A stretch of DNA of 63,874 bases from Corynebacterium sp. p3-SID1056 (GCF_025152525.1 NZ_JALXXL010000013.1:1-63874); one strand, 5' to 3'; shown: positions 36,289-45,752, numbered from the stretch's first letter. The notes: generated by a model not told the origin, from the sequence alone. Numbers and translations: made by a program.

Positions 36289-36535
36289 ATGTGAGCTTTC
36301 GGGCGAGTTCGGCGTCGAGGCGGCAGGTGGTGTCGGCGAAGTCGGCGACTGATCCGAGGTGTGAGGCTATCGCGTGCACGGTGCGGTGGATGCCCTGTGT
36401 AAGTTCCGCGTGCGCGTCTGTCAATGCGTGTGCGGTGCGTGATGGGTTGAGGGGGATAGGAGGATAGTTCGAGGCGTGTGGAATGTGTCTACGAGCTTCG
36501 TTGGCGGTCTCTTCTGAAATAACTAAAACGGTCAT
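36281..36535 (-). CDS. small helical protein paired with the DUF1023 hydrolase
   Basis: An 84-residue protein, mainly helical in its second half (THALTDAHAEL, VHAIASHLGSVADFADT), of the size and periodicity of small ESX/WXG100-like partners, though no WXG motif is present. It overlaps the hydrolase gene. The ATG at 36535 sits directly beside a 32-bp inverted repeat containing TATATT, so the mRNA probably has a very short leader. Unrecognised family. Confidence 0.6.
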   Translation of the reverse strand: MTVLVISEETANEARRHIPHASNYPPIPLNPSRTAHALTDAHAELTQGIHRTVHAIASHLGSVADFADTTCRLDAELARKLTYA

Positions 36536-36536
36536 G

Positions 36537-36568
36537 GCGCAACCGTAATATACGAATTACGTTTGCGC
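36537..36568. promoter_or_regulatory. 32-bp operator-like inverted repeat
   Basis: Arms GCGCAACCGTAAT and ATTACGTTTGCGC (13 bp, one mismatch) around a 6-base spacer. It starts one base from the 36535 start codon and covers the -10-like TATATT of that gene, and faces the nitrilase gene on the other side. Confidence 0.65.
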
Positions 36569-36610
36569 AAGGCCCTGCCGCGCCTAGTTGAGTTATGGCA
36601 GGGTTGGGGC

Positions 36611-37441
36611 ATGAAACTCGCGTGCATCCAGACCACCACCGGCCCCTCCGTGCGTGACAATGTGGCGCTTATTGCCCCGCTGATTCGCGCCGCTGCAGCC
36701 GAAGGGGCGACGCTGATCGTGCTCCCCGAGGCAACGAGCCAGGCTTTCGGCCAGGGCCGCCTGGACACGCAGGCGGCGGGCCTTGATGGCGAGTTTGCAA
36801 CGCAGCTTGCTGCGCTGGCGAAGGAAACCGGGACCACTATCGTTGCTGGGACCTTCCGCCCTGCCGATACGCGCGAGGTCGAGGGGAAGACGATCCACCG
36901 GGTGTTCAATACCGCGCTGGTCACTGGCGCGGACGTGCATACGGGCTACGACAAGATCCACACGTACGATGCCTTCAATTACCGCGAATCCGACACCGTC
37001 CGTCCTGGTGATGAGCTGCTGCTCTTCGAGCATGAGGGAACGAAGGTTGGCGTTGCGGTGTGCTTTGACATCCGTTTCCCGGAGCAGTTCCGCGAGCTCG
37101 CGCGACGCGGCGCTGAGGTGATCGTCGTGCCGACGAGCTGGGCCGACGGCGAAGGCAAGCTCGAGCAGTGGCGGCTTTTGACCTGCGCCCGTGCGCTCGA
37201 TTCTGGCGCATTTATCGCAGCCGCCGGCCAGGCGCGCCCCGACTTTTTGGAAAAGGCAGGGCAGGAATCGGGGCCCACCGGTATCGGCCACTCCGTGGTG
37301 GCCGCACCCGACGGCACCGTGGTGGCCGAAGCGGGCTACGGGCCGGAAACACTCATCGTCGATATTGATCTCGGGCGTGTCGCCGAGACGCGAAGGGCCC
37401 TGCCGGTGGTCGAGATCGAGGCTTCGACAACCATGCGTTAG
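36611..37441 (+). CDS. carbon-nitrogen hydrolase (nitrilase superfamily)
   Basis: A 276-residue amidase-type enzyme with the full Glu-Lys-Cys triad: Glu in VLPEATSQAF (about 40), Lys in GYDKIHTYDAF (about 115) and Cys in VAVCFDIRFPE (about 152). Similar proteins include deaminated-glutathione amidase (Nit1) and omega-amidase, and the DAFNYRESD segment fits that group; exact substrate is uncertain. ATG 36611 is chosen because the first beta strand (KLACIQTTTGP) begins there. Divergent from the DUF1023 pair. Confidence 0.88.
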   Translation: MKLACIQTTTGPSVRDNVALIAPLIRAAAAEGATLIVLPEATSQAFGQGRLDTQAAGLDGEFATQLAALAKETGTTIVAGTFRPADTREVEGKTIHRVFNTALVTGADVHTGYDKIHTYDAFNYRESDTVRPGDELLLFEHEGTKVGVAVCFDIRFPEQFRELARRGAEVIVVPTSWADGEGKLEQWRLLTCARALDSGAFIAAAGQARPDFLEKAGQESGPTGIGHSVVAAPDGTVVAEAGYGPETLIVDIDLGRVAETRRALPVVEIEASTTMR

Positions 37442-37458
37442 CGCCGAACCCCTTCCTT

Positions 37459-37485
37459 AAAAAACTGCGCAATGCGCAGTTTTCG
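37459..37485. repeat. palindrome copy 1 (AAAACTGCGCA / TGCGCAGTTTT)
   Basis: Perfect 11-bp arms around a single A (37461-37483), preceded by CCTTAA. It is 20 bases beyond the nitrilase stop and could serve as its terminator, but an almost identical copy lies 80 bases on. Confidence 0.7.
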
Positions 37486-37538
37486 GGCGGATTGTGTACA
37501 TATGTTCGCCCACTACTAGTTTTCGTGAATGCTCCCTT

Positions 37539-37565
37539 AAAAAACTGCGCATTGCGCAGTTTTCA
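37539..37565. repeat. palindrome copy 2 (AAAACTGCGCA / TGCGCAGTTTT)
   Basis: Same arms around a single T (37541-37563), also preceded by CCCTTAA. The gap 37442-37722 otherwise holds the likely promoter of the HNH gene (TATAAG near 37608). Confidence 0.7.
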
Positions 37566-37722
37566 CTCCTCTAATTGGAGCGAAATTATTGCACAAACAT
37601 GCTTGCTATAAGGGGTTGTAGAATCTTCGAAAAGCGCAGGTAGCAACCATGTTCTGGCGTGATGTTAGGCTTTCTTTTCAAACGTCACACGCCCACTTAA
37701 ACCCACAAGGAAACCTGCAGCA

Positions 37723-38997
37723 ATGACTACTCCAACCGGTACCACCGATGATCTGAAGCTCCACCGCTCCCCGTCGACGCAATTCGAAAAAATAATCGGT
37801 CAAGAGGAGGTGCAAGCCATTGCTGATCGAATCGAAGCAACCTTCGGCGGTATCACGCGCCACAAAGCGCGCCTCCTCTACGACATCGGTGTTTTCGACT
37901 CGCTGCGCCTCGCCCCGAAATGCGGCGCGAAAACGACCGCCGGCTGGCTCATCCGCCGTCTCGGCATCTCGCAAACTACCGCGCACGAATACGTCCGCGT
38001 CGCTCGGAAATTGACCCGCCACGGCCTGCTCGCCGGAGCCTTCGCCGACGGGGTAGTGAACTACTCCAAGGTCCGACTGCTGATGCCGTACCTGGCCAAG
38101 AACGACGAGCAACTGTTGGTCGACATGGCGAGGGACTACACCTACCACCAACTCGAAGCCGAACTCGCCCTGCTTGAGCGCGACGACGAGGACGACCAGG
38201 CCAAGGCGAAACCGAGGTCGTACGTGCGTATCGCCGAGCGTAAGAACGGTCGCTTCGGTCTCTGGGCGGATCTCAGCCCACTGGAAGGAGCGCAGGTCGC
38301 CGCGGCGCTCAAAATTGGCGAGCTGGCCTACCACGACGTCGACTTGCAAGACGTCGTTGAGCGCGACGCTGTCGACGAGACCCTGGATGCGTTGCCAACC
38401 TCCTCGGGGTTCGGCACGCCCACCGGCAGGGTGATGCTCGCGGCTTTCATGGGCATGGTCAATATCGTGCGTTCACGGCCGAAAAACCCGCTGCGTACCC
38501 CGGGCGCGCACGTCAACATCGTCACTACCGTCGACGGAGGGGCGTATCTGCCGGTGGGCGGGAGCGCGGCGTCGACAAGCGTGGCCCACGCGGTGGCCAA
38601 TGCGATGGTGCGCATCAACACGGTGAACGAAGATGGGCTAATTATCAATACGTCGCGCGCGTCGCGCTTGGCCACTGACGGCCAGGTGAACGCGATGATG
38701 ACCATGTGGGGCGGTAAATGCGCGATGCCCGGATGCAATCACTCCAAGTTCATCGAGCTCCACCATGTCCACGACTGGGCAGCAGGGGGATCCACCGATC
38801 TGGATAACCTCATTCCGCTCTGCTCGGCGTGCCACTCGCTCGTCTCGGACGAGTTCATCCAGATCAAAGCTGACGGGCCGGATTACCACTTCGTCTTTCC
38901 CGACGGGACCAGGCACGTGTCGGTGAATTATCGGCGACCGAAACGCGAGGATACTGCCCTTACCCTCGCCGAATACAACGCGCTCGACGACGGTTAA
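37723..38997 (+). CDS. HNH endonuclease-domain protein (13E12/DUF222-like)
   Basis: A 424-residue protein. The C-terminal HNH domain (about 325-370) has two zinc CxxC-type pairs, CAMPGC and CSAC, with the core ELHHVHDW...DNLIPLC, all ligands present. The N-terminal 250 residues resemble the helical region of actinobacterial 13E12-repeat proteins, often found in several copies per genome. Role unknown; proposed links are to mobile DNA or defence. AAGGAAA 13 bases before ATG 37723. Two identical palindromes lie upstream. Convergent with the 39004 gene. Confidence 0.85.
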   Translation: MTTPTGTTDDLKLHRSPSTQFEKIIGQEEVQAIADRIEATFGGITRHKARLLYDIGVFDSLRLAPKCGAKTTAGWLIRRLGISQTTAHEYVRVARKLTRHGLLAGAFADGVVNYSKVRLLMPYLAKNDEQLLVDMARDYTYHQLEAELALLERDDEDDQAKAKPRSYVRIAERKNGRFGLWADLSPLEGAQVAAALKIGELAYHDVDLQDVVERDAVDETLDALPTSSGFGTPTGRVMLAAFMGMVNIVRSRPKNPLRTPGAHVNIVTTVDGGAYLPVGGSAASTSVAHAVANAMVRINTVNEDGLIINTSRASRLATDGQVNAMMTMWGGKCAMPGCNHSKFIELHHVHDWAAGGSTDLDNLIPLCSACHSLVSDEFIQIKADGPDYHFVFPDGTRHVSVNYRRPKREDTALTLAEYNALDDG

Positions 38998-39003
38998 GGG
39001 GTG

Positions 39004-40290
39004 CTAGGCCAGCTTCGCGTCGAACCATTCGGGTTCGGCGTCGGGGGCAATCACCAGCGGCGCCGGCGCACCGGCCTCGCGGAGCGCGTCGGACAAGAGC
39101 GTGCAGCGGGCGGTCGAACCGCAGAGGATGAGACGGCGGCCCCACCAGGTACCGGTCGCGGAGACCAGGGTCTCCAGGCCCACCCACACGCGGCGCAGCC
39201 CGTCGCACACCGCGGGTGCCTCCGCGCTTTCCGGGTCCATGACCTGCTCAGCAACGCAGGTGACCGTGAGCCAATCGCGGGCGGCAGCGCTCGAGGCGAG
39301 CGCGGCGATGGTCGGCAGATCGTAGAACTCGTCCTCGTGCTCGACCCCGATTATCAGCTCCACCTGCGGTTTGTGCTCGCGCTCCATGAGCTCGAAGAGC
39401 ATCGCCTTGGCCGCAGCCAGGCCGGTGCCGTCGGCGACGAGTACAACGCGCTCGCGCGAGGCTGCGGCAGCGTCGTCTGCTGGGAACGGAACCGGCCCAT
39501 AGGCGGTGCCGAGGGTGACGTGGTCGCCCACCTCAACGTCCAATTCGTCGCGCACGTGGAACTCCAGCTGACCCAGCTCGTTCGGAGGCAGCGCGGAAGC
39601 CAGCGAGTGCCACACCCCCTGGCGGTTGGCCTGCATGACGGGGATGACCTGGCCGGACGCGTACTTGATCGGGGTGCTCGCCTCCAAACGCACAATGCGG
39701 GTAGCGGTAGCGCTCGCGCTCCCCGCGCTTGCCGACGCCTCCGTCACCGACATCACCTGAGCGGCAGACGCCGGGGGGATGCCGTCGAGGTCGGCCTTTT
39801 CACTCGCTTCCTGCATGGTGCTCGCGCCCCGGTGGATCGCGTCTGCCAACTCGTCGTCGACAGGGTGGCCGAGCAGCTCCGTAAGCACGTCGATGTAAAT
39901 CTGGGCGGCGCGCGGGAACTCGGAGGCGGGGAAGCCCGTGCGGCGCAGCTGCAGGGCCCAGGTGCGTAGGCCCTCGCGTACGACCCCGTCGAGTGCTTCC
40001 TGGTCCTGCTCCGAGACGGCGAGGTCCTCATCGCCCGGTGCCGAGGTATGAGAGGCATCGAACACCCACGGCGAGTTCGCGCACGCGTCGATATTGCCCG
40101 CTGCACGGCTGAGCGCCTTGGCGGGAATGCACACCATTTCGTGCGGAACCTCAGTCACGCCGACGGGAAACAGTCCCGGCGCTTCCGGGAATGCGGCGAC
40201 GAAGTGGGTCCAGAGGGTAGAGCGGGACAGCGATTCGTCGTGAAGCAAAGCGTGAGCGGCTTCGTTGGCGCTGGAGCGGAAGGAGGTCAT
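39004..40290 (-). CDS. flavohaemoprotein-like reductase with degenerate cofactor motifs
   Basis: A 428-residue protein laid out like a flavohaemoglobin: a helical, globin-like N-terminal region (about 1-165), an Ala/Ser-rich linker (EASASAGSASATA), an FAD-domain-like barrel and a C-terminal NAD-binding domain (VLVADGTGLAAAKAMLFEL; LILCGSTARCTLLSDALRE). The expected flavin motif RxYS reads VWHS, and I cannot place a proximal haem histidine, so either cofactor may be absent. Corynebacteria carry related proteins in this neighbourhood. Divergent from gltS by 52 bases. Confidence 0.65.
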   Translation of the reverse strand: MTSFRSSANEAAHALLHDESLSRSTLWTHFVAAFPEAPGLFPVGVTEVPHEMVCIPAKALSRAAGNIDACANSPWVFDASHTSAPGDEDLAVSEQDQEALDGVVREGLRTWALQLRRTGFPASEFPRAAQIYIDVLTELLGHPVDDELADAIHRGASTMQEASEKADLDGIPPASAAQVMSVTEASASAGSASATATRIVRLEASTPIKYASGQVIPVMQANRQGVWHSLASALPPNELGQLEFHVRDELDVEVGDHVTLGTAYGPVPFPADDAAAASRERVVLVADGTGLAAAKAMLFELMEREHKPQVELIIGVEHEDEFYDLPTIAALASSAAARDWLTVTCVAEQVMDPESAEAPAVCDGLRRVWVGLETLVSATGTWWGRRLILCGSTARCTLLSDALREAGAPAPLVIAPDAEPEWFDAKLA

Positions 40291-40342
40291 AATTAACAGA
40301 GTAATGTGACTGTAGAAACAGCGAAGAGAAAGGTGGGTAGCG

Positions 40343-41689
40343 GTGGAATTTACGCCCTACACAATGCTGACAGACATTGGCTGGATTTCGTTGCTGCTCA
40401 TCGTCGGCAACGTGCTGCGCAACAAGCTCAAGGTGCTCCAGGCGCTCCTTTTGCCAGCGCCGATCACCGCCGGGCTCATCGGGCTGGTCTTGGGGCAGGA
40501 AGTGCTTGGCCTGATCAACTGGTCCGAGCACGTGGGCACGTACACGACATTGCTGATCGCGGTGGTTTTCGCCTCGATGGCGTACTCGATGGAGCTCGGC
40601 GGGTCGGTGGCTTCCGGCGCGCGCAACATGTGGGCGTACTCCACGTCGATGTTCATGGGGCAGTGGGGGCTGTTTATCCTACTCGGCCTGTACCTGTTTG
40701 CGCCGCTGTTCGACACCGAGCCCTGGTTCGGCATGATGCTGCCCGTCGGTTTTGTCGGCGGCTTCGGTACTGCCGCGGCTGTCGGCTCCTCGCTGGAGGG
40801 CATCGGGGTGGAAAACGCCTCGTCGATTGGCTTTACTGCGGCGACGGTGGGCACGCTCGTTGCCATCGTTGGCGGTGTCATCGTGGCGAACTGGGGTATC
40901 CGCAAGGGCAAGGCGGGCCAGTTGCGCGGCGATCTGCCGCAGGAGCTGCGCACTGGCTACATCGCGAAGGAGGACGAGCGCCCCTCGATTGGTCGGGCGA
41001 CCACCAACCCGTCCTCGATTGAGCCGCTTGCGCTGCACGGCGGGTTCGTCGTGTTTACCGTGCTTATCGCCTACATGCTCAACCAGCTGATCAAGGGGCA
41101 GTGGGAAAACGTCTCGATCCCGCTGTTCGCTATGTCCTTTGTGGTGGGCCTGATCGGCCGTGGCCTGCTGAAGGCGGCGGGCAGGTCGAACTACCTTGAC
41201 CGCGACACGATCACCACCATTTCCGGCGCGGCCACCGACTATATGATTGCCTTTGGTATCGCCTCGATCGTGCCTGCCGCGCTGGCTGGCTACTGGCAGG
41301 CGCTGCTGCTCCTGTTCGTCCTCGGCACTATTTTCTGCGTGGTCTGGATGCTGTGGGCCGGCCCGCTGTTCTTCGGTGAGAATTGGCTGGAGCGCGGCAT
41401 CTTCGGCTGGGGTTGGGCCACCGCCGCGGTGGCAACCGGTATCGCACTGTTGAAGATGGTCGATCCGAAGCTGAAGTCCGGCACGCTCAACGAGTACGGC
41501 GTGGCCTACGTGGGCTTCGCGCCCTTTGAGATTGGCATGACCATTCTCGCCCCGATTGCCGTCATCGCCGGCTTTGTCACTGGGTTTGGTTGGATCTCCT
41601 TCGCTATCGCGGTGGGTGTGGTCATCTTGGCGTTTAGCTCGAAGTGGGTGCCGGTGCGGGAGGCGCCGTCGAAAACTCGCGAGGGTTGA
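40343..41689 (+). CDS. gltS: sodium/glutamate symporter (GltS family)
   Basis: An inner-membrane Na+-coupled glutamate carrier of 448 residues with about ten to twelve helices in two halves. The family's pore-loop motif GGFGTAAAVG occurs about residue 138, and a second loop region TTISGAATDYMIAFGIASI in the other half. GTG 40343 follows AGAGAAAGGTGGG. Its stop codon lies within the HAIR operator of clpB, so the two genes are closely packed. Substrate is inferred from family and from the corynebacterial gltS-clpB neighbourhood. Confidence 0.82.
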   Translation: MEFTPYTMLTDIGWISLLLIVGNVLRNKLKVLQALLLPAPITAGLIGLVLGQEVLGLINWSEHVGTYTTLLIAVVFASMAYSMELGGSVASGARNMWAYSTSMFMGQWGLFILLGLYLFAPLFDTEPWFGMMLPVGFVGGFGTAAAVGSSLEGIGVENASSIGFTAATVGTLVAIVGGVIVANWGIRKGKAGQLRGDLPQELRTGYIAKEDERPSIGRATTNPSSIEPLALHGGFVVFTVLIAYMLNQLIKGQWENVSIPLFAMSFVVGLIGRGLLKAAGRSNYLDRDTITTISGAATDYMIAFGIASIVPAALAGYWQALLLLFVLGTIFCVVWMLWAGPLFFGENWLERGIFGWGWATAAVATGIALLKMVDPKLKSGTLNEYGVAYVGFAPFEIGMTILAPIAVIAGFVTGFGWISFAIAVGVVILAFSSKWVPVREAPSKTREG

Positions 41690-41705
41690 GTGGAACAGAC
41701 TCAAC
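41685..41705. promoter_or_regulatory. HAIR operator of clpB
   Basis: GTTGAGT-N7-ACTCAAC, a perfect inverted repeat matching the HspR site. It overlaps the gltS stop codon. Confidence 0.85.
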
Positions 41706-41717
41706 TTCCGGTGCGTT
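41692..41717 (+). promoter_or_regulatory. SigH-type promoter of clpB
   Basis: GGAAC (41692-41696), 18-base spacer, GTT (41715-41717), identical in layout to dnaK. The -35 lies inside the HAIR spacer, so HspR binding would block it. Confidence 0.65.
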
Positions 41718-41787
41718 ATAGAGAGTGACCCGGGTAAAACGGGAAACAAATACCTCACATAAACGCACACGGAAAGGAGGATGCACC

Positions 41788-44343
41788 ATGGCATCCTTTA
41801 CCCCCACAACGAAGACGCAGGAGGCAATCCAGCAGGCGCTGCAGAAGGCGTCTGCGGCAGGCAACCCGGATATTCGCCCGGCGCACCTGCTTCAGGCAAT
41901 TCTTACGCAGGAAGACGGTATCGCCGCCCCCGTGCTCAAGGCCACGGGCGTTGATCCGGATACGGTCGCGCGCGAGGCAGGCGAGCTCGTCGCCGGTTAC
42001 CCCAAGGCGGAGGGCCAGAACATGGCCAACCCCAACTTCAACCGCGATGCGCTCAACGCGCTCAATGCATCGCAGGAGCTTGCCGGGCAGCTTGGCGACG
42101 AATACGTGTCCACCGAAGTCCTCCTCGCCGGCATCGCCCGCGGCAAGGATGAGGCGGCAGAGCTGTTAACTAAGCGCGGTGCCACCTTTGATGCGATTAA
42201 GGCAGCCTTCCAATCCGTCCGCGGCAACAAGAAGGTCACCACCGAGGCACCGGAGGACCAGTTCCAGGCGCTGGAGAAGTACTCCACGGACCTCACCGCG
42301 CGTGCTCGCGAGGGCAAGATCGACCCGGTGATCGGGCGTGATTCGGAAATCCGCCGCGTCGTGCAGGTGCTCAGCCGCCGCACGAAGAACAACCCGGTCC
42401 TGATCGGCGAGCCCGGCGTGGGCAAGACCGCGATCGTCGAGGGCCTGGCCCGCCGCATCGTCGCGGGCGATGTCCCGGAGTCGCTGAAGGGCAAGACCCT
42501 GATCTCCCTGGACCTGGGCTCGATGGTCGCGGGTGCGAAGTACCGTGGTGAGTTCGAGGAGCGGCTCAAGGCTGTGCTGGATGAGATCACCTCGGCTGAG
42601 GGCGAGATCATCACCTTTATCGACGAGCTGCACACCATCGTCGGTGCCGGCGCCAGCGGCGAGGGCGCGATGGATGCGGGCAACATGATTAAGCCGATGT
42701 TGGCCCGCGGCGAGCTGCGCCTCGTTGGTGCCACCACGCTCAACGAGTACCGCCAGCACATTGAGAAGGACGCCGCGCTCGAGCGTCGCTTCCAGCAGGT
42801 CTACGTTGGCGAGCCGACGGTGGAGGACACCATTGGCATCCTGCGCGGGCTGAAGGAGCGCTACGAGGTGCACCACGGCGTGCGGATCCAGGACTCCGCG
42901 CTCGTCTCCGCGGCGGAGCTGTCCAACCGCTACATCACCAACCGCTTCCTGCCGGACAAGGCGATCGACCTGGTCGACGAGGCCGGCTCGCGCCTGCGCA
43001 TGGAGATCGACTCCTCCCCGCAGGAGATCGACGAGCTCGAGCGCGTTGTGCGCCGACTCGAGATCGAGGAGATCGCCCTGCAGAAGGAATCGGATGCTGC
43101 CTCCCAGCAGCGCCTGCAGGATCTACGCCAGGAACTCGCGGACCAGCGGGAGAAGCTCGGCGAGCTGAAGACGCGCTGGTCGAACGAGAAGGCAGAGATT
43201 GACAAGGTGCAGTCTGCCAAGGAGGAGCTGGAGCGGCTGCGTAACGAGTCCGAGATCGCGGAGCGTGAAGGCGACTACGCCAAGGTTTCCGAGCTGCGCT
43301 ACGGGCGCATTCCGGAGCTGGAAAAGCAGGTTGCGGACGCCGAATCGAGCGCCAACGAGACCCAGAAGACGATGCTTACCGAGGAAGTCACCCCGGACGT
43401 GATCGCCGAGGTCGTCTCTTCCTGGACGGGCATTCCCGCCGGCAAGATGATGCAGGGAGAGACCGAGAAGCTCCTGCACATGGAGGAGATCCTGGCCGGC
43501 CGCGTCGTCGGGCAGAAGGATGCGGTCAACGCGGTCTCGGATGCAGTGCGCCGCTCCCGCGCCGGTGTGGCCGACCCGAACCGCCCGATCGGCTCCTTCC
43601 TCTTCCTCGGCCCCACGGGCGTGGGCAAGACGGAGCTTGCCAAGGCGCTCTCGGAGTTCCTCTTCGACGATGAGACGGCCATGGTCCGCATCGACATGTC
43701 GGAATACGGCGAGAAACACTCCGTCTCCCGCCTGGTCGGTGCCCCTCCGGGCTACGTCGGCTACGACGCCGGTGGCCAGCTCACCGAGGCGGTCCGCCGT
43801 CGCCCGTACTCGCTCGTGCTTTTCGACGAGGTCGAGAAGGCCCACCAGGACGTCTTCGACATCCTGCTGCAAGTCCTGGACGAAGGCCGCCTGACCGATG
43901 GCCAGGGCCGCACTGTGGACTTCCGCAACACGGTGGTCATCCTGACCTCCAATCTGGGTGCCGGCGGCACCCGCGAGCAGATCATGGACGCGGTGAAGCA
44001 CCACTTCAAGCCCGAGTTCATTAACCGCCTCGACGACGTCGTCGTCTTCGACGCCCTGTCGGCGAAGCAGCTGGTGGGCATCGTGGACATCCAGCTTGGT
44101 GCCCTGGCCGACCGGCTGGCTTCTCGACGCCTCACGCTCCACGTCTCGGATGCGGCGAAGGCGTGGCTGGCCGAGCGCGGCTACGACCCGGCCTACGGCG
44201 CGCGCCCGCTGCGTCGCCTGATCCAGCAGGCCATCGGCGACCGGCTCGCGAAGGCCCTGCTTGCCGGCTACGTGCGCGACGGTGACACCGTCAACGTGGA
44301 TGTGGCCGAGGGCGGTGAAAACCTCACCGTCGACGCGGCGTAG
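41788..44343 (+). CDS. clpB: disaggregase ClpB
   Basis: Hexameric AAA+ machine that rescues aggregated proteins with DnaK. 851 residues: N-terminal Clp_N repeats (from [19 protein letters not shown]), AAA-1 with GEPGVGKT (about 203), the coiled-coil M domain (about 395-520), AAA-2 with GPTGVGKT (about 603) and the C-terminal D2-small domain. The ATG at 41788 follows AAAGGAGG at the proper distance; an in-frame upstream ATG (41725) would place coding sequence over the likely 5' leader. Controlled by HspR and SigH. A motif copy (44118-44131) lies in the last part. Confidence 0.97.
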   Translation: MASFTPTTKTQEAIQQALQKASAAGNPDIRPAHLLQAILTQEDGIAAPVLKATGVDPDTVAREAGELVAGYPKAEGQNMANPNFNRDALNALNASQELAGQLGDEYVSTEVLLAGIARGKDEAAELLTKRGATFDAIKAAFQSVRGNKKVTTEAPEDQFQALEKYSTDLTARAREGKIDPVIGRDSEIRRVVQVLSRRTKNNPVLIGEPGVGKTAIVEGLARRIVAGDVPESLKGKTLISLDLGSMVAGAKYRGEFEERLKAVLDEITSAEGEIITFIDELHTIVGAGASGEGAMDAGNMIKPMLARGELRLVGATTLNEYRQHIEKDAALERRFQQVYVGEPTVEDTIGILRGLKERYEVHHGVRIQDSALVSAAELSNRYITNRFLPDKAIDLVDEAGSRLRMEIDSSPQEIDELERVVRRLEIEEIALQKESDAASQQRLQDLRQELADQREKLGELKTRWSNEKAEIDKVQSAKEELERLRNESEIAEREGDYAKVSELRYGRIPELEKQVADAESSANETQKTMLTEEVTPDVIAEVVSSWTGIPAGKMMQGETEKLLHMEEILAGRVVGQKDAVNAVSDAVRRSRAGVADPNRPIGSFLFLGPTGVGKTELAKALSEFLFDDETAMVRIDMSEYGEKHSVSRLVGAPPGYVGYDAGGQLTEAVRRRPYSLVLFDEVEKAHQDVFDILLQVLDEGRLTDGQGRTVDFRNTVVILTSNLGAGGTREQIMDAVKHHFKPEFINRLDDVVVFDALSAKQLVGIVDIQLGALADRLASRRLTLHVSDAAKAWLAERGYDPAYGARPLRRLIQQAIGDRLAKALLAGYVRDGDTVNVDVAEGGENLTVDAA

Positions 44344-44416
44344 GGGCGAGGCCGGGCGGCTTCCGGTTGGTCGGTTGTCCGGCCACCGCCTGGCTGGCTA
44401 CCCGGCGTTCGTCTAC

Positions 44417-44432
44417 ATGGAGCTAGCTCCAT
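44417..44432. repeat. palindrome ATGGAGCTAGCTCCAT, copy 1
   Basis: A perfect 16-bp palindrome in the clpB-immA gap, followed by TTGCG. The core GGAGCTAGCTCCATTT recurs 69 bases downstream. Confidence 0.7.
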
Positions 44433-44483
44433 TTGCGTGCGGTGAGTGTGTAAAACCGCAGGTCGCGTTCCGTCCAAAACCCC

Positions 44484-44503
44484 AAACGGAGCTAGCTCCA
44501 TTT
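44484..44503. repeat. palindrome GGAGCTAGCTCC, copy 2
   Basis: Second copy (core 44488-44499), flanked by AAAC and ATTT, about 95 bases before the immA-like start. Together the two look like operators of the toxin-antitoxin-like pair. Confidence 0.65.
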
Positions 44504-44597
44504 AGACCCGGTACGGACGACCCCGTGTACGAGCGTCAAAGAAACGTATGATGATGCCTACATAGGTCGATCCAGAAGGTCGGTGGAGGTGAGCGGA

Positions 44598-45752
44598 ATG
44601 GTAGTGCGGGTGGATGTTGCTCCAGAGGTTCTTCGGTGGGCCGTTCGACGGAGCGGCTGGGATGAGGACACTACTGTTCGCCGTGCTCCGAAGCTTGACG
44701 TATGGCTCTCTCAAGAGGAACGTCCCACACTTAAGCAATTAGAAAAATTTGCAAACGCTACTCATACGCCTTTGGGGCTGCTTTTTCTTCCGGAGCCGCC
44801 GGTAGAAGCGGTTCCAATCCCGGATATGAGGACGTTGGGCAACGTTGGGGTTCAGCAACCCTCGGCAGATCTCCTTGACACGATCTACCAGTGCCAGCAG
44901 CGCCAAGACTGGTATCGCGAACATGCCTTGATAAACGGGTTCGACGAAGTCTCTTTCGTTGGTGCTGCCACAGTGGAGGAGCCAGTTGAAGAAGTCGCGA
45001 GCGAGATTCGGGGCGCGTTAGATTTTGGCCTTGATGAACGTGCCACTTTCCCGAATTGGGAGCATGCTTTACGTCAGTTGATTGACCGGATCGAGGCTGT
45101 CGGCGTTTTGGTCATGGTGAGTGGTGTCGTTGGTTCCGATCCGCATCGGAAATTAGATCCTAGCGAGTTCCGAGGATTTGCTTTGGCGGACCCTCTTGCC
45201 CCGCTGATTTTTGTCAACGGAGCGGACACCAAGGCAGCCCAGATCTTCACACTCATTCACGAGCTGGCACACATTTGGTTAGGCGGCAGCGCACTCTCGG
45301 ATGCCGCCATGACAGCTAAAGACGGCCCTAAAGCTGAACTCTGGTGCAATCAGGTCGCTGCAGAGGTCCTTGTTCCGTTGCATGCTTTGGTTGAGGAGTT
45401 CCAGGGCGTCGTGAGCGTCGATGAGTTGGAACGCCTTGCTAGGACCTACCGCGTCAGTACGCTGGTCATTCTCAAACGTCTTTTTGATGCCAAGGCTCTT
45501 ACTTGGGATGAATACATCGAGGCGTATGAAGCAGAGAAGCAGCGTGTCATGTCTTTTTTGGACGGGCGACGCAGCGATGGCGGTGGCAACTATTACTACA
45601 CCCAGCCCCTGCGCCTCAGTCGCAGTTTCTCTCGAGCGGTCATAGCGAGCGCATTGGAGGGTTCCACCGCGTACCGGGATGCATACCAGTTGCTCGGCAC
45701 GAAGAAACACGCAACGTTTGAGAATCTTGCAGAGGAATTGGGGGTTGCGTGA
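44598..45752 (+). CDS. ImmA/IrrE metallopeptidase-domain protein (antitoxin-like partner)
   Basis: A 384-residue COG2856-type protein. The zinc-protease motif HELAHIWLG (HExxH) lies near residue 220; the N-terminal 70 residues (APEVLRWAVRRSGWDEDTTV, LKQLEKFANATHTPLGLLF) resemble a degenerate XRE-like helix-turn-helix region. Relatives cleave or bind regulators. AGGTGAGC six bases upstream fixes ATG 44598. GC content is clearly lower than in clpB and panC. It overlaps the DUF4411 gene by one base (TGATG), a coupling typical of the predicted COG2856-DUF4411 toxin-antitoxin family. Confidence 0.85.
   Translation: MVVRVDVAPEVLRWAVRRSGWDEDTTVRRAPKLDVWLSQEERPTLKQLEKFANATHTPLGLLFLPEPPVEAVPIPDMRTLGNVGVQQPSADLLDTIYQCQQRQDWYREHALINGFDEVSFVGAATVEEPVEEVASEIRGALDFGLDERATFPNWEHALRQLIDRIEAVGVLVMVSGVVGSDPHRKLDPSEFRGFALADPLAPLIFVNGADTKAAQIFTLIHELAHIWLGGSALSDAAMTAKDGPKAELWCNQVAAEVLVPLHALVEEFQGVVSVDELERLARTYRVSTLVILKRLFDAKALTWDEYIEAYEAEKQRVMSFLDGRRSDGGGNYYYTQPLRLSRSFSRAVIASALEGSTAYRDAYQLLGTKKHATFENLAEELGVA

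Noticed and set aside
44344..44400. clpB terminator
   Set aside because: Several short GC complements (GGCGG/CCGCC) but no stable long stem or T-run.
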